Shown here: positions 1-9,254 of the stretch, piece by piece
Layout: each line of letters starts with the position of its first letter
Numbering within the stretch: position 1 is the first letter of the stretch
Origin: Ligilactobacillus faecis
Lineage (GTDB): Bacteria > Bacillota > Bacilli > Lactobacillales > Lactobacillaceae
DNA length: 64,000 bases
NCBI RefSeq assembly: GCF_029889745.1
Contig: NZ_CP123639.1
Location: 720,501 to 784,500 of the forward strand
Direction: 5' to 3'
Translations under genes and position numbers: made by a program
Notes under the pieces: generated by a model
What the model was told of the DNA's origin: nothing
Database searches by the model: none
The model's input: the letters and a program-made list of their open reading frames with translations, nothing else

Positions 1-1096
1 CTTTTTGATACATTGGATAGGGCATCAAGGGAATTTTTTCAAACATATCAGTAACAGCCTGATAGTTAGCTTCATTCCCATATCCAGCGTCCGCCACTAT
101 ATATTTGAATAGTTCTAAGTTAGTAAAAGATTTTAAAAATGGCACTAATGTCCGTGTGTCCGTTGGGTTAGGAAATATATCATAATGTAGGACAAAGCGA
201 CCGCTAGTCGCGATCTGTAAATTGTAAGCAGGCTTTAGTTGCCCATTTTTCATATGATCTTCCTTTAAACGCATAAAAGTAGCGTCATTATCTGTTTTTG
301 AGAAGCTATTTCGTCCCTGAAAGATCTTCCTATTACGTTCGTATCTTTCTTTTCTTGGCAGAAGATCAGTTTGGAGTTTGCGTTTGATGCTTTTTAGTCT
401 TCGACGAGCTCGCTTATTTTTTGAACCACCTTTTATGACTTTAGGTTCAGTAGCGATATCTTCTTCAATCGCATCTAATTTAAGATCGGTCCCCTTAATA
501 AGCTCCTTTATCGCATCACTGGACCCCAGCATATCTTTTGAAATAGCGATATCAACTTGGTGTTGGATCAGCTCGTCATAGGTCTTAGCTACTCTTTCAT
601 CAAGCGACTTTTCAAACTTATCAGAAGCATTTTTCCAGGTAAAACTATAGCGATTAGCATCAGCTTCTAATTTAGTACCATCAATAAATAAAGCTTCATC
701 GGCATCTAACATACCATTTTTAGATAGAAGCAAGGTAAACAGCACAAAGGCTTTTTCGATGATTTCTTTAGCATGATCACTTGACCGGAAGTTATTGATA
801 GTCTTATAACTAACAGAAGTATTTCCGCTTAACCACATCATTGGAAGATAGTATTGATTCAATTTAGCGATCTTTCTACCAGAAAAGACGGATTCATGGT
901 AAGCAAATAAAGTCATTTTTAAAAGCATAGCTGGATGAAAAGCTGGACGACCGGTATGTGAAGTGTCCTCTAAAAGAATATCTTGGGGGATCGAATCAAC
1001 AAAATGACTGATCAAAACAGCAATATGATCAGCAGGTAATTTCATTGAATAAGTGATATCCAATTCTAATTCAGATGTGTTATAATTTTTATACAT
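1..1096 (-). CDS. IS1182-family transposase, 3' part outside window
   Basis: This is an open reading frame of about 365 codons that starts at an ATG at 1096 behind a good ribosome binding site (AAAGGAG) and runs off the left edge without a stop. The visible part has the IS1182-type layout: an N-terminal target-recognition region ([13 protein letters not shown]), the first catalytic block [16 protein letters not shown], a basic linker and the second block ending [12 protein letters not shown]. It shares [21 protein letters not shown] and NPTDTRTL with the complete transposase at 33764-35530, but the N-termini differ clearly, so these are two different members of one family. It cuts and rejoins its own element's ends. 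It lies next to the thrB terminator. Confidence 0.85.
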   Translation of the reverse strand, partial: MYKNYNTSELELDITYSMKLPADHIAVLISHFVDSIPQDILLEDTSHTGRPAFHPAMLLKMTLFAYHESVFSGRKIAKLNQYYLPMMWLSGNTSVSYKTINNFRSSDHAKEIIEKAFVLFTLLLSKNGMLDADEALFIDGTKLEADANRYSFTWKNASDKFEKSLDERVAKTYDELIQHQVDIAISKDMLGSSDAIKELIKGTDLKLDAIEEDIATEPKVIKGGSKNKRARRRLKSIKRKLQTDLLPRKERYERNRKIFQGRNSFSKTDNDATFMRLKEDHMKNGQLKPAYNLQIATSGRFVLHYDIFPNPTDTRTLVPFLKSFTNLELFKYIVADAGYGNEANYQAVTDMFEKIPLMPYPMYQK

Positions 1097-1140
1097 GGTA
1101 GGTCTCTCCTTTATTATTTTTGGACAACTTAATATTAGCA
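1..1140. mobile_element. IS1182-like insertion sequence, partial
   Basis: One end of an IS1182-type element, inferred from the transposase on the minus strand. The element continues beyond the left edge. The boundary between the transposase start (1096) and the thrB terminator (1157) cannot be fixed, because the inverted repeat partner is not in the window and no copy of the terminal repeat used by the element at 33879-35676 is present here. Confidence 0.55.
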
Positions 1141-1156
1141 AGAGATCGATCATATG

Positions 1157-1193
1157 AAAAGGCTCACGTTGAAAAAATTCGACGTGAGCCTCT
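1157..1193 (-). terminator. Terminator of hom-thrB
   Basis: On the minus strand the arms GGCTCACGTC and AACGTGAGCC form a long hairpin followed by TTTTC. It lies 40 bases downstream of the thrB stop. Confidence 0.8.
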
Positions 1194-1232
1194 TTCTTTA
1201 TTAGAACTGAGTTTTTTCCCAGCCCCTTTTTA

Positions 1233-2108
1233 TTACTTTTCAACGCGCGCGCCTAAAGTATCGACTTCTAATTTGATAAATTTACCTGTCAATCCTTGTT
1301 TTCGGGCTTTTTTGATCAAAGTCTCCATCTTAGCTGGACCGATCAACGTCATGACGGTTGGTCCGGCTCCACTCAAATATGTCCCGTCAGCATTGACTTC
1401 ATGCGCCAATTTGCGCAAGAGCTGGAGATGCGGAACGAGTTTTTGGCGGTACGGCTCGTGATATAGATCTTGTTCGAGCAATTCTTTAACTAATGCTAAG
1501 TCATTTGTCAAAAGCGCTGCTACTAGAGCATTTCCAAGACTACCAGCCCTGACTGCTGTTTTATAGGAAAGCTCATTTGGTAAGACTTGGCGACTTTCTT
1601 TCGTGGCAAGTTCAAAATCTGGGATATAGGCTAAAAGTCCCTCAGCCGGAAATGAGGCGCAAATACTGTGCGGACGTCCATTTAACATGACTGAGACTGT
1701 CAGACCACCTAATAAGGCTGGCGCCACGTTGTCTGGATGACCTTCGAGATCTGTTGCCACTTGCAACAGATCTTCGGTCGTGTAAGCTGTCTGCGCAAAA
1801 TATTGTGCAAGTTTCAACCCGGCAACGATCGCACTTGAACTGCTCCCTAAGCCACGCGCTAATGGGATCTGTGAAGTTACCTTCAAACGCTTAGGAGAAA
1901 GTTTAGGTTCAAGCGCTAATGCAGCTTTGATGATCAAATTTCTCTCATCATGTGGAATCTTATGTCCAAAGTCATGTTCGATCCGCCACTTGGAAGCTTC
2001 ATCGTCTAATACTTCTAATGTCAAATAGCGATCAACAGCTAACCCTAAAGAATCAAAACCAGGGCCTAAATTTGCACTACTTGCAGGCACAACGATCTTG
2101 ACGCTCAT
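1233..2108 (-). CDS. thrB: Homoserine kinase
   Basis: Phosphorylates homoserine with ATP to O-phosphohomoserine, the substrate of threonine synthase, in the cytoplasm. The 291-residue protein is full length for the GHMP kinase family. It has the N-terminal [15 protein letters not shown] block (about residues 8-22), the ATP-binding glycine/serine loop [12 protein letters not shown] (about 82-93) and the C-terminal LSGAGPT motif (about 245). It overlaps the hom stop by four bases (ATGA-type junction), so the two are translationally coupled. The product feeds ThrC, encoded divergently at 3569. Nothing unusual was seen. Confidence 0.96.
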   Translation of the reverse strand: MSVKIVVPASSANLGPGFDSLGLAVDRYLTLEVLDDEASKWRIEHDFGHKIPHDERNLIIKAALALEPKLSPKRLKVTSQIPLARGLGSSSSAIVAGLKLAQYFAQTAYTTEDLLQVATDLEGHPDNVAPALLGGLTVSVMLNGRPHSICASFPAEGLLAYIPDFELATKESRQVLPNELSYKTAVRAGSLGNALVAALLTNDLALVKELLEQDLYHEPYRQKLVPHLQLLRKLAHEVNADGTYLSGAGPTVMTLIGPAKMETLIKKARKQGLTGKFIKLEVDTLGARVEK

Positions 2109-3397
2109 CTCTCATTTCCCCCTAAAACTTTATAAGCAGCTAAAAGTTCCATCTCTGGTAGAGCTTTTATCTCTTCTTTAACGGCATTTAACGTTGCTTC
2201 ACTCATCGCGTGTGTCACCAAGGCTATCTGAGCTTGTTTATGACTAGCACTTGTTTGTTTGATCGCTTTAAAGCTTGCTTGGTGTTTTGCCATGATCTCA
2301 GTCAATTTCAACATTTGACCCGGGCGATCTGGGAGAGTCAACGAAAGGTAGTAGGGATAAATAACTTCACTTGCTGGAGCTAACGCTACATTATTTGAAT
2401 AGCTGTTAAAGCGATTCCCTGTTGTTTCCATCACAATGTCTTTTGTCACGGCGATGATATCGCTCAAAACACTGTTGGCTGTAGGTAATTCGCCAGCACC
2501 TGGTCCGTAAAACATCGTTTCTCCGACAGCTTTTCCTGTCACTAAAACCGCATTATTTTCATTTTGGATCGCAGCTAGAGGATTTTTAGCAGGGATCAAA
2601 ACTGGACCAACAGAAACATCGAGTTTGTCATTTTTTAGATCTGCGATCCCGAGTAGTTTGATCGTATAGCCTAAGTTAGCTGCTTCTTTGATATCTTCAA
2701 CTGCAACATTTTCGATCCCTTCGAGTTTGACATCGGTTAAAGTCAGATCTTTGCCAAAAGCAAATTGAGTCAAAATGATCATCTTATAGGCAGCATCTTT
2801 GCCAGCAACATCATTAGTCGGGTCAGCTTCCGCAAAACCTTTTTCTTGGGCTAGTTGCAACGCTTGCGCATATGAGAGCCCATTTTGAGTCATCTGCGTC
2901 AAAATAAAGTTCGTCGTCCCGTTGACGATCCCTAAAACAGACTCGACTTGATCGGCCGCAAAAGAGTTGACGATCGTTCGTAAGATCGGGATCCCGCCTG
3001 CAACACTTGCCTCATAAAAGAGGTCACAGTGATTTTCTTTAGCTAAGGCTGAAAGCTCTGGCCCGTGTAAAGCGATCAGATCTTTGTTAGCTGTTACGAC
3101 GTGCTTATGTTTAGCTAGCAGCTGTTTGATATAAGTCCGTGCTGTTTCGATCGTCCCCATCACTTCAACAACGATCTGGATCTCATCATCAAGTAAGACT
3201 TTATTAAAATCATCTGTTAATTCGATCCCGGTCAAGTCAACATTGCGCGGCGCGGTAACGTCACGCACAACGACTGTTTTGACTTTTAATTCGCACCCGG
3301 TGATGTCGGTGATCTTTTGGGCATTATCTTGTAAGAGGCGTACGACCCCACTTCCAACTGTTCCTAATCCTAAAACTCCGATCTTGATCGTTTTCAT
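2105..3397 (-). CDS. hom: Homoserine dehydrogenase
   Basis: Reduces aspartate-4-semialdehyde to homoserine with NAD(P)H, at the branch to threonine and methionine. It is 430 residues. The N-terminal dinucleotide fold has GLGTVGSGVV (residues 10-19). The substrate domain has NKDLIALHG, GIVNGTTNFIL and EADPTNDVAGKDAAYK. A C-terminal ACT domain (YYLSLTLPDRPGQM, from about residue 350) normally mediates threonine feedback inhibition in this family. It is the first gene of the minus-strand hom-thrB operon. Aspartate-semialdehyde dehydrogenase, which would supply its substrate, is not in the window. Confidence 0.96.
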   Translation of the reverse strand: MKTIKIGVLGLGTVGSGVVRLLQDNAQKITDITGCELKVKTVVVRDVTAPRNVDLTGIELTDDFNKVLLDDEIQIVVEVMGTIETARTYIKQLLAKHKHVVTANKDLIALHGPELSALAKENHCDLFYEASVAGGIPILRTIVNSFAADQVESVLGIVNGTTNFILTQMTQNGLSYAQALQLAQEKGFAEADPTNDVAGKDAAYKMIILTQFAFGKDLTLTDVKLEGIENVAVEDIKEAANLGYTIKLLGIADLKNDKLDVSVGPVLIPAKNPLAAIQNENNAVLVTGKAVGETMFYGPGAGELPTANSVLSDIIAVTKDIVMETTGNRFNSYSNNVALAPASEVIYPYYLSLTLPDRPGQMLKLTEIMAKHQASFKAIKQTSASHKQAQIALVTHAMSEATLNAVKEEIKALPEMELLAAYKVLGGNER

Positions 3398-3507
3398 TTC
3401 CGACCCGCCTTTCTATCTTTAAGCGCTATTTTTTATTAATCTTAACATATTCAAATTTCCTCCAAAAGGTTTTAAATGTTTAATTTAATTTACTTAATAA
3501 TTTTTAC

Positions 3508-3536
3508 TTGTTATTTTAACCTTACTTTGGTAGTAT
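3508..3536 (+). promoter_or_regulatory. thrC-aspartokinase promoter
   Basis: A -35 TTGTTA (3508-3513) and a -10 TAGTAT (3531-3536) are separated by exactly 17 bases, 33 bases upstream of the thrC ATG. It lies in the 171-base divergent gap with hom. No T-box or other riboswitch core was seen here. Confidence 0.75.
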
Positions 3537-3568
3537 AAACACAAATTTACCCGAGAGGAAGGACACCT

Positions 3569-5050
3569 ATGGCCGTTTTGTATCGGAGCACGCGCGCTCA
3601 AACATCCCAAACGATTACCGCCTCACAGGCGATCTTGCAAGGGTTGAGTCCTGATGGTGGGCTTTTTGTTCCCGAAAAGCTCCCTCAAATCACTTTAAAT
3701 TTACAAGAACTAGCGACACTATCTTATCAAGAACTAGCCTTTCGTCTATTACAACCTTTTTTTAGTGATTTTTCTGAAAGTGAATTAAGAGAATGCTTAA
3801 ATAAAGCTTATGGAAAAAATTTCACTTCGCCAGAGATCACACCAACCGTGTTTAAAGATGGTCTTTTTTATTTAGAACTTTTCCACGGACCAACGATCGC
3901 TTTTAAAGATCTAGCTTTACAACTCTTACCGCATTTATTGACGACAGCGGCTAAAAAAAATGGCAGTTCACTTCAAACACTGATCTTGACTGCTACTTCA
4001 GGCGATACCGGTAAGGCGGCGATGGCAGGCTTTGCCGATGTCCCTGAAACACAGATCATCGTCTTTTATCCGCAAGATGGGGTCAGTGCGATCCAAGCTC
4101 GCCAAATGCAGACACAAACTGGCGCAAACACACATGTCGTTGCGATCACAGGCAATTTCGATGATGCTCAGACAAAAGTCAAAGAGATCTTTGACGACCA
4201 AGCTTTTGCAACAAAACTTCACACGGCAGGCTTTCAAACTTCATCGGCGAATTCGATCAATATCGGACGCTTATTTCCGCAAATGGTCTATTATTTTTAC
4301 GCTTACGGCCAGTTGCTCAAACAAGGTCAACTCAAAGCTGGCCAAAAGATCGACTTTAGCGTCCCCACAGGCAATTTTGGGGATATTTTAGCTGGCTGGT
4401 ATGCTAAAAAACTCGGACTCCCGATCGGGCGCCTCATCTGTGCCTCTAATGAAAATAACGTTTTAACAGACTTCTTTCAGACTGGTATCTACGATCGCCG
4501 TCGTGAATTTCATGTGACGACTTCCCCTTCCATGGATATCCTCGTCTCCAGTAATTTAGAACGTTTGCTCTTTTATGCTTTAGATAAAGATGGTGCTAAA
4601 GTAGCGCAACTGATGCATGAACTCAAACAAAATGGCCATTATACTTTACCAAAAGAAGCGCTAGCTAAACTTCAAGCAGAGTTTTTAGCTGATTTTGCAA
4701 CAGAAGATCAAACAGCAGCTGAGATCAAGCGTGTATTTACTAAAACAGGCTATCCCCTTGATCCACATACTGCGGTTGCTTCGGCCGTTGCCTTCCGCCA
4801 CACCCACACTACACCGCTTGTCGTTGTGGCGACGGCTAGTCCGTACAAATTTCCCGAAGCTGTTTTAGAAGCTTTAGGACATGAACACGCTTCAGGGCTT
4901 AAAGCAGTCAAACAGCTCCACGAAGTGATCAAATGGCCTTATCCACAAACGATCCAAACACTTTTTGAAGCACCAGTAAAAGAAGCACTAAATTGTGCAC
5001 CAGAAGAGATGCCACAACTGATCTTTGAGATCTTGGCACAAGTTAAATAA
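3569..5050 (+). CDS. thrC: Threonine synthase
   Basis: Pyridoxal-phosphate enzyme that converts O-phosphohomoserine to threonine and phosphate. At 493 residues it belongs to the long class. Visible features are the N-terminal YRSTR signature, the cofactor lysine in HGPTIAFKDLALQ (Lys113), the phosphate-binding loop TATSGDTGKAA, SANSINIGRL and the PLP-contacting VPTGNFGDILAG. A ribosome binding site GAGAGGAAGG precedes the ATG. It is followed after 15 bases by the aspartokinase gene, so first and last steps of the pathway are co-transcribed, while hom-thrB lies divergently. Confidence 0.96.
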   Translation: MAVLYRSTRAQTSQTITASQAILQGLSPDGGLFVPEKLPQITLNLQELATLSYQELAFRLLQPFFSDFSESELRECLNKAYGKNFTSPEITPTVFKDGLFYLELFHGPTIAFKDLALQLLPHLLTTAAKKNGSSLQTLILTATSGDTGKAAMAGFADVPETQIIVFYPQDGVSAIQARQMQTQTGANTHVVAITGNFDDAQTKVKEIFDDQAFATKLHTAGFQTSSANSINIGRLFPQMVYYFYAYGQLLKQGQLKAGQKIDFSVPTGNFGDILAGWYAKKLGLPIGRLICASNENNVLTDFFQTGIYDRRREFHVTTSPSMDILVSSNLERLLFYALDKDGAKVAQLMHELKQNGHYTLPKEALAKLQAEFLADFATEDQTAAEIKRVFTKTGYPLDPHTAVASAVAFRHTHTTPLVVVATASPYKFPEAVLEALGHEHASGLKAVKQLHEVIKWPYPQTIQTLFEAPVKEALNCAPEEMPQLIFEILAQVK

Positions 5051-5065
5051 TTGGGGGAATTTTTT

Positions 5066-6418
5066 ATGAAAGTCGTTAAATTTGGTGGAAGCTCACTTGC
5101 CAATGGTGAGCAATTCAAGAAAGTTATCCAGATCATCACTGCAAAACCAGAACGTCAAGCTGTGATCACTTCGGCTCCGGGAAAACGTTTTGCTGAAGAT
5201 ACAAAAGTGACTGATCTTTTGATCTCCTATGCAGAAAAATTTTTACGCTACGAAGATACAGCGGCGATCCAACAAACGCTCTATGAACGTTATCATGAGA
5301 TCGCAACGTCTTTTGATGTTCCAGAAGCCGAGCTTTTTTGGCTCAAAAAAGGACTTCAAAAGTTGCAAGAAACGACTTATCCAAACGCCGACTATCTAAT
5401 GGCAGCCTTCAAAGCTCACGGTGAGTATTTCAATGCCCGCCTCTTAGCTTTGATCTTGAATCATCTAGGGATCAAAGCGCGCTTTATCGATCCAAAAGAG
5501 ATCGGCTTTCTTGTGAGTTCTGATCCGAATAATGCCACCGTCTTACCCGAAACGTATGAAAATTTAGCCCGTTTAGACTATGGCACAGAAAAACTGATAT
5601 TCCCCGGATTTTTTGGGATAACGCGTGAAGGCGAGATTGCAACTTTTTCGCGGGGCGGTTCTGATATCACAGGTGCGATCGTAGCACGGGGTCTTTCGGC
5701 TGAGCTCTATGAGAATTTTACCGATGTCGATGCGATCTATGCGGCTAACCCTAAGATCGTCAAAGATCCCTATGCGATCACGAACATGACGTACCGTGAG
5801 ATGCGAGAGCTCTCGTACGCAGGCTTTTCAGTTTTCCATGACGAAGCGATCGTCCCTGCGATCGAAGGCCGCGTCAAGATCAACGTCAAAAATACGAACC
5901 ACCCCGAACGCCCTGGAACGATGATCATTCCTTATCAAGAATTCACGCCTCAGACGCGAGTAACGGGTATCACTAATGCTAAGCACTTTTCAGCCCTTTA
6001 TCTCCATAAATTTTTACTCAACAAAGAGGCCGGGCTAACGCTAAAGATCCTGGAGATCCTGTATAAATATGGGATCTCATATGAACACATGCCATCTGGG
6101 ATCGACGATCTGACGATCATTTTTGATAAGAGCCAACTCTCAGAGCAAAAGAAAGAAGCAGTCGCTCTCGATATTCGAGCTGCTTTACGTCCCGATGAGT
6201 TGCGGTGGATCGATGACTATTCTTTGATCATGATCGTTGGTGAAGGCATGCGCAACCAAGTCGGGATCATGCGCGATATCATTTGCGCGATCTCAGATCA
6301 TAATATCAACCTCCACATGATCAACCAGGGAGCCTCTGAGATCTCGATCATGTTAGGTACCAAAAGCGCTGATGCTGATCGGGCAGTCAAATATATTTAT
6401 GAAGCTTTCTTCGAATAA
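5066..6418 (+). CDS. Aspartokinase with two C-terminal ACT domains
   Basis: Phosphorylates aspartate, the entry step to lysine, threonine and methionine. The 450-residue chain starts with the kinase signature KFGGSSLANG, has FSRGGSDITGA and NFTDVDAIYAANP in the kinase core, and ends in tandem ACT regions (from about residue 310) that normally bind the feedback amino acid. The start at 5066 is chosen because GGGGGAA lies at the right distance; an in-frame TTG at 5051 falls inside that ribosome binding site. Length and the pairing with thrC fit the threonine-sensitive class (Bacillus ThrD/YclM type) rather than LysC. Feedback specificity is inference. Confidence 0.92.
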   Translation: MKVVKFGGSSLANGEQFKKVIQIITAKPERQAVITSAPGKRFAEDTKVTDLLISYAEKFLRYEDTAAIQQTLYERYHEIATSFDVPEAELFWLKKGLQKLQETTYPNADYLMAAFKAHGEYFNARLLALILNHLGIKARFIDPKEIGFLVSSDPNNATVLPETYENLARLDYGTEKLIFPGFFGITREGEIATFSRGGSDITGAIVARGLSAELYENFTDVDAIYAANPKIVKDPYAITNMTYREMRELSYAGFSVFHDEAIVPAIEGRVKINVKNTNHPERPGTMIIPYQEFTPQTRVTGITNAKHFSALYLHKFLLNKEAGLTLKILEILYKYGISYEHMPSGIDDLTIIFDKSQLSEQKKEAVALDIRAALRPDELRWIDDYSLIMIVGEGMRNQVGIMRDIICAISDHNINLHMINQGASEISIMLGTKSADADRAVKYIYEAFFE

Positions 6419-6423
6419 TACAA

Positions 6424-6458
6424 ATAAGCATCCTAAGTTCTATGACTCAGGATGCCTA
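6424..6458. terminator. Shared hairpin between aspartokinase and ABC permease
   Basis: GCATCCT (6428-6434) pairs with AGGATGC (6449-6455) between two convergent genes. T-runs on both sides are short (CTATTTAG and TTATTTG), so it is a modest terminator in either direction. Confidence 0.5.
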
Positions 6459-6459
6459 T

Positions 6460-8400
6460 TTAGTTAGTCTGGTTTTTACAAAAAGCCGTGATCTCTTTTG
6501 TGATCGTATTTCCCGCCAGCACATAGACGCTCAAATAGACTGGCAAAAAGAATAGTAACGTATAAGCTAATGGTTGTCCGACTCGGATCCAGAATCCCGT
6601 CGTAACTGGATCTGCGATCAAATAACTGAGTCCGAGAGTTCCAAAGACTCCATTTATGAGCCCTAAAACCAGTGGTGGTAAAAATAACCACATATTAGCT
6701 GAAAAGACTATCTTTTTTAAGTCCTTTAATTGATAACCTAGTTGATCCAATGTAGCATATTCTTTTAATAGTGAAATTTCTTCGATTCGCGCCGTAAAGT
6801 ATAAAACCGTGCTGATCGTTACAAAAAATAACAGTGAGATCATCGTGATCAGTAAAAAAGTCGGACTATTAGCACGTGTTATCAACTGATCCCGCTCGGC
6901 CGCACTGATATATTCAACTTTAGTCTTTTTAAAAGCAGCTACCAAATTTAGGTCATCCCGTCTATTTTCTCCTTCGAGCGAAGTGATATAGTAGCGTTTT
7001 TTAGCATGTGCTTGCCATAATTTTTGAAAATCATGATCGTTTAGCACGACAGTTACCACGCTATTTGCAAAAGCAAACGCATTATTATTAGTTGCCTGCT
7101 CAACTTTGAGAGCTAACGCTTCATCTTTGAAAGCAAATTGCTCAGTTACTTTTGTTGTTCCAGCATAGTAATTAATGAGGACTCCCTCACCCGGTGGGAT
7201 CTTTGCTAACTTTTCTTTTTGTTGGAGTTCCATCAGACGATCGTAACTTGATAATGAGATCAGATCTAAGTGATCACTAGCATGCTTATTTGAGAAATAC
7301 CATTTTTGTTGCAATTCAAGTTTTAACAAGGGCGTCTTGACTGCCGTAACAGCAAAATCACGTTTGAAGCGTGCTAACTGTGTTGCTGTTAATTGTTCTT
7401 TTGGACTAGCCATTGTCTCAAGTGTTACTGGCACGATTCTTTTAGTGGCCTCATACGGATAACTCAAGCTTAAAAACGTTAGACCTAGTAATAAAACAGA
7501 AGCTGTTGTTAAAAGTGTCAACACCGTCAACAAACGTCCTTTATTTCTGAGACGATGTCGCATGCGCGGAAGGATCACATTACCCTTAAAATTATAGAGC
7601 AGCGCTTTTTTATGTAACAAAAAATCAACGAGATAAGGTAGAGTTTCCAAAATAAACAAGATCGTTCCTAGGCCTAATGCTCCCAATGTTAGCGTCAAAA
7701 GGGGCATATACCCCAATTTATCCCAAAGCGAATCAGGCCGAGTCGTCAAGTTCAAAAAAAGACCATCAGCTACTAAAAGCGCAAAAATACCACTAAAAAC
7801 TAGCACGGGATGCTTTTCTTGTAACTTATCTTGCTGTTGTTGCAAAACTAAAATATCAGTCAAACTTTTTTTGAAGATCAATTCGAGTTCAAGATAGATC
7901 GCTAAGAGCAAAAAGAGCGAAACTACTAACATGGTCAAGAAGATCTGTGGTTCGACACGAAAGTGAAGAACAGAGACATCGAGTTCTAATAATCTGACAG
8001 CTCCTAGGCGCACGAGAAAATAAAATAATGTTCCCACAAAAACGGCGACGATCTGGGCTAAGATCAGCAAGATCAGATTTTCAAATAAAAATAAGCGTAC
8101 GATCTCTTGACGCTTGAAACCTAAAAGCGCATAGATCCCCAGTTCTTCTGCGCGCTGGCGGACAAAAAACTGATTGAAATATAGAAAATAAAAAACGATA
8201 AAGAGCATAAAGACTAAGCTGATCGTCTGGATCATCGTCTTTATATCAGTATCTTCAGCTAAACGAGCGACGATCACTTGATCATTTGAAAAACACTGTA
8301 AGACAAAAAACAAACTAAAGATCAAAATTTGCGCACTAAAGTAGACTTGATAGAGTTTTTGCTGATGTTTTAAATTAGATAGACTCAACTTAAACGACAT
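6460..8400 (-). CDS. ABC transporter permease, FtsX/BceB-like
   Basis: A 646-residue multispanning membrane protein with the layout of BceB/VraG-type exporters of antimicrobial peptides. It has an N-terminal helix, a FtsX-type bundle, further helices to about residue 310, a large extracytoplasmic domain of about 200 residues, and three C-terminal helices. The start at 8400 (MSFKLSLSNLK) is preferred over a GTG at 8409 because AGAGGTGAGG lies just ahead. It follows the ATPase with a 5-base gap, and the two form one transporter. Family knowledge suggests removal of, or resistance to, cell-wall-active peptides; the substrate cannot be read from sequence. Confidence 0.85.
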   Translation of the reverse strand: MSFKLSLSNLKHQQKLYQVYFSAQILIFSLFFVLQCFSNDQVIVARLAEDTDIKTMIQTISLVFMLFIVFYFLYFNQFFVRQRAEELGIYALLGFKRQEIVRLFLFENLILLILAQIVAVFVGTLFYFLVRLGAVRLLELDVSVLHFRVEPQIFLTMLVVSLFLLLAIYLELELIFKKSLTDILVLQQQQDKLQEKHPVLVFSGIFALLVADGLFLNLTTRPDSLWDKLGYMPLLTLTLGALGLGTILFILETLPYLVDFLLHKKALLYNFKGNVILPRMRHRLRNKGRLLTVLTLLTTASVLLLGLTFLSLSYPYEATKRIVPVTLETMASPKEQLTATQLARFKRDFAVTAVKTPLLKLELQQKWYFSNKHASDHLDLISLSSYDRLMELQQKEKLAKIPPGEGVLINYYAGTTKVTEQFAFKDEALALKVEQATNNNAFAFANSVVTVVLNDHDFQKLWQAHAKKRYYITSLEGENRRDDLNLVAAFKKTKVEYISAAERDQLITRANSPTFLLITMISLLFFVTISTVLYFTARIEEISLLKEYATLDQLGYQLKDLKKIVFSANMWLFLPPLVLGLINGVFGTLGLSYLIADPVTTGFWIRVGQPLAYTLLFFLPVYLSVYVLAGNTITKEITAFCKNQTN

Positions 8401-8405
8401 AGTCC

Positions 8406-9149
8406 TCACCTCTCTAGCATAAGCATCATGTCGGATAACCGTTTTTGGTACTGGATCTTTGTTTCCTGAACTTCTTTTTCTAGTGTTGCATAAAGCTTAC
8501 CATCTTTTAAAAAGAGCACTTTTTTAGCGAAACTTGCTGAATACGGATCATGCGTGACCATTAAGATCGTTGTTTGTAATTCTTCATTGATAAGCGCTAG
8601 TTGTTGCATGATCGTTTTAGTTGAATTGGAATCCAAGGCCCCTGTTGGCTCATCGGCGATCACAAGTTTAGGTTCTTTGATCAAAGCTCGAATGATCGCG
8701 ATCCGTTGCTTTTGACCACCTGAGAGCTCATGTGGATAATGCTCTAGTACTTGAAAAACATCAAATTTTTTGCTAAGTCGTGTTACGCTAGTTTCGATCT
8801 CTGCCGGTGTTTTATGCAACAAAGATAATGGCACTGTAATATTTTGTTTAGCTGTTAAACTTGCTAACAGGCGGTAGTCTTGAAAAATAAAACCCAGGTT
8901 ATTGCGCCGAAAAAGAGTCGCTTGCTCACCTGACATTTTTGTAATATCGTCTTTACCAAATAAGATCTGGCCTTTCGTAGGAACATCTAAAGTTGCAATA
9001 CTATTTAAAAGGGTCGTCTTTCCTGAACCAGAAGTCCCCATGATCGCCATAAACTCACCGGTCGCAAGTGAAAAACTAACATTATCTAATGCCAAAGTAT
9101 CTGCTTGTCCATAACTCTTGCTGACATTTTCAACTGTAAGTAATTGCAT
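8406..9149 (-). CDS. ABC transporter ATP-binding protein, BceA/MacB-like
   Basis: A 247-residue ATPase that powers the permease encoded directly downstream. It shows Walker A GTSGSGKTTLL (about residues 40-50), signature LSGGQKQRIA, Walker B LVIADEPTGALDS and the H-loop VTHDP. LolD/BceA-type ATPases of this size pair with FtsX-like permeases. A promoter with an extended -10 (TTTGGTAGTAT, minus strand, near 9180-9195) and the kinase terminator upstream indicate a separate transcription unit that the neighbouring response regulator could control. Confidence 0.92.
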   Translation of the reverse strand: MQLLTVENVSKSYGQADTLALDNVSFSLATGEFMAIMGTSGSGKTTLLNSIATLDVPTKGQILFGKDDITKMSGEQATLFRRNNLGFIFQDYRLLASLTAKQNITVPLSLLHKTPAEIETSVTRLSKKFDVFQVLEHYPHELSGGQKQRIAIIRALIKEPKLVIADEPTGALDSNSTKTIMQQLALINEELQTTILMVTHDPYSASFAKKVLFLKDGKLYATLEKEVQETKIQYQKRLSDMMLMLER

Positions 9150-9192
9150 ATTTCTCCCTACTTTCTTGTAAGCTTTCGATATATACTACCAA

Positions 9193-9222
9193 ACTATTTT
9201 CATGATTTGCTCATTTCTACTA
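9193..9222 (-). promoter_or_regulatory. Possible response-regulator site upstream of the ABC genes
   Basis: The minus strand carries an imperfect inverted repeat around AAATGAGCAAATCATGAAA about 20 bases above the presumed -10. The position fits an operator for the adjacent OmpR-type regulator. The evidence is position and symmetry only. Confidence 0.3.
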
Positions 9223-9224
9223 AA

Positions 9225-9254
9225 AAAGACTTAGACAAACTCTAAGCCTCTTTT
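9225..9254 (-). terminator. Terminator overlapping the kinase stop codon
   Basis: GGCTTAGA and TCTAAGTC (minus strand) pair around a GTTTG loop and are followed by T6. The TAG stop of the kinase gene is part of the stem. Confidence 0.75.
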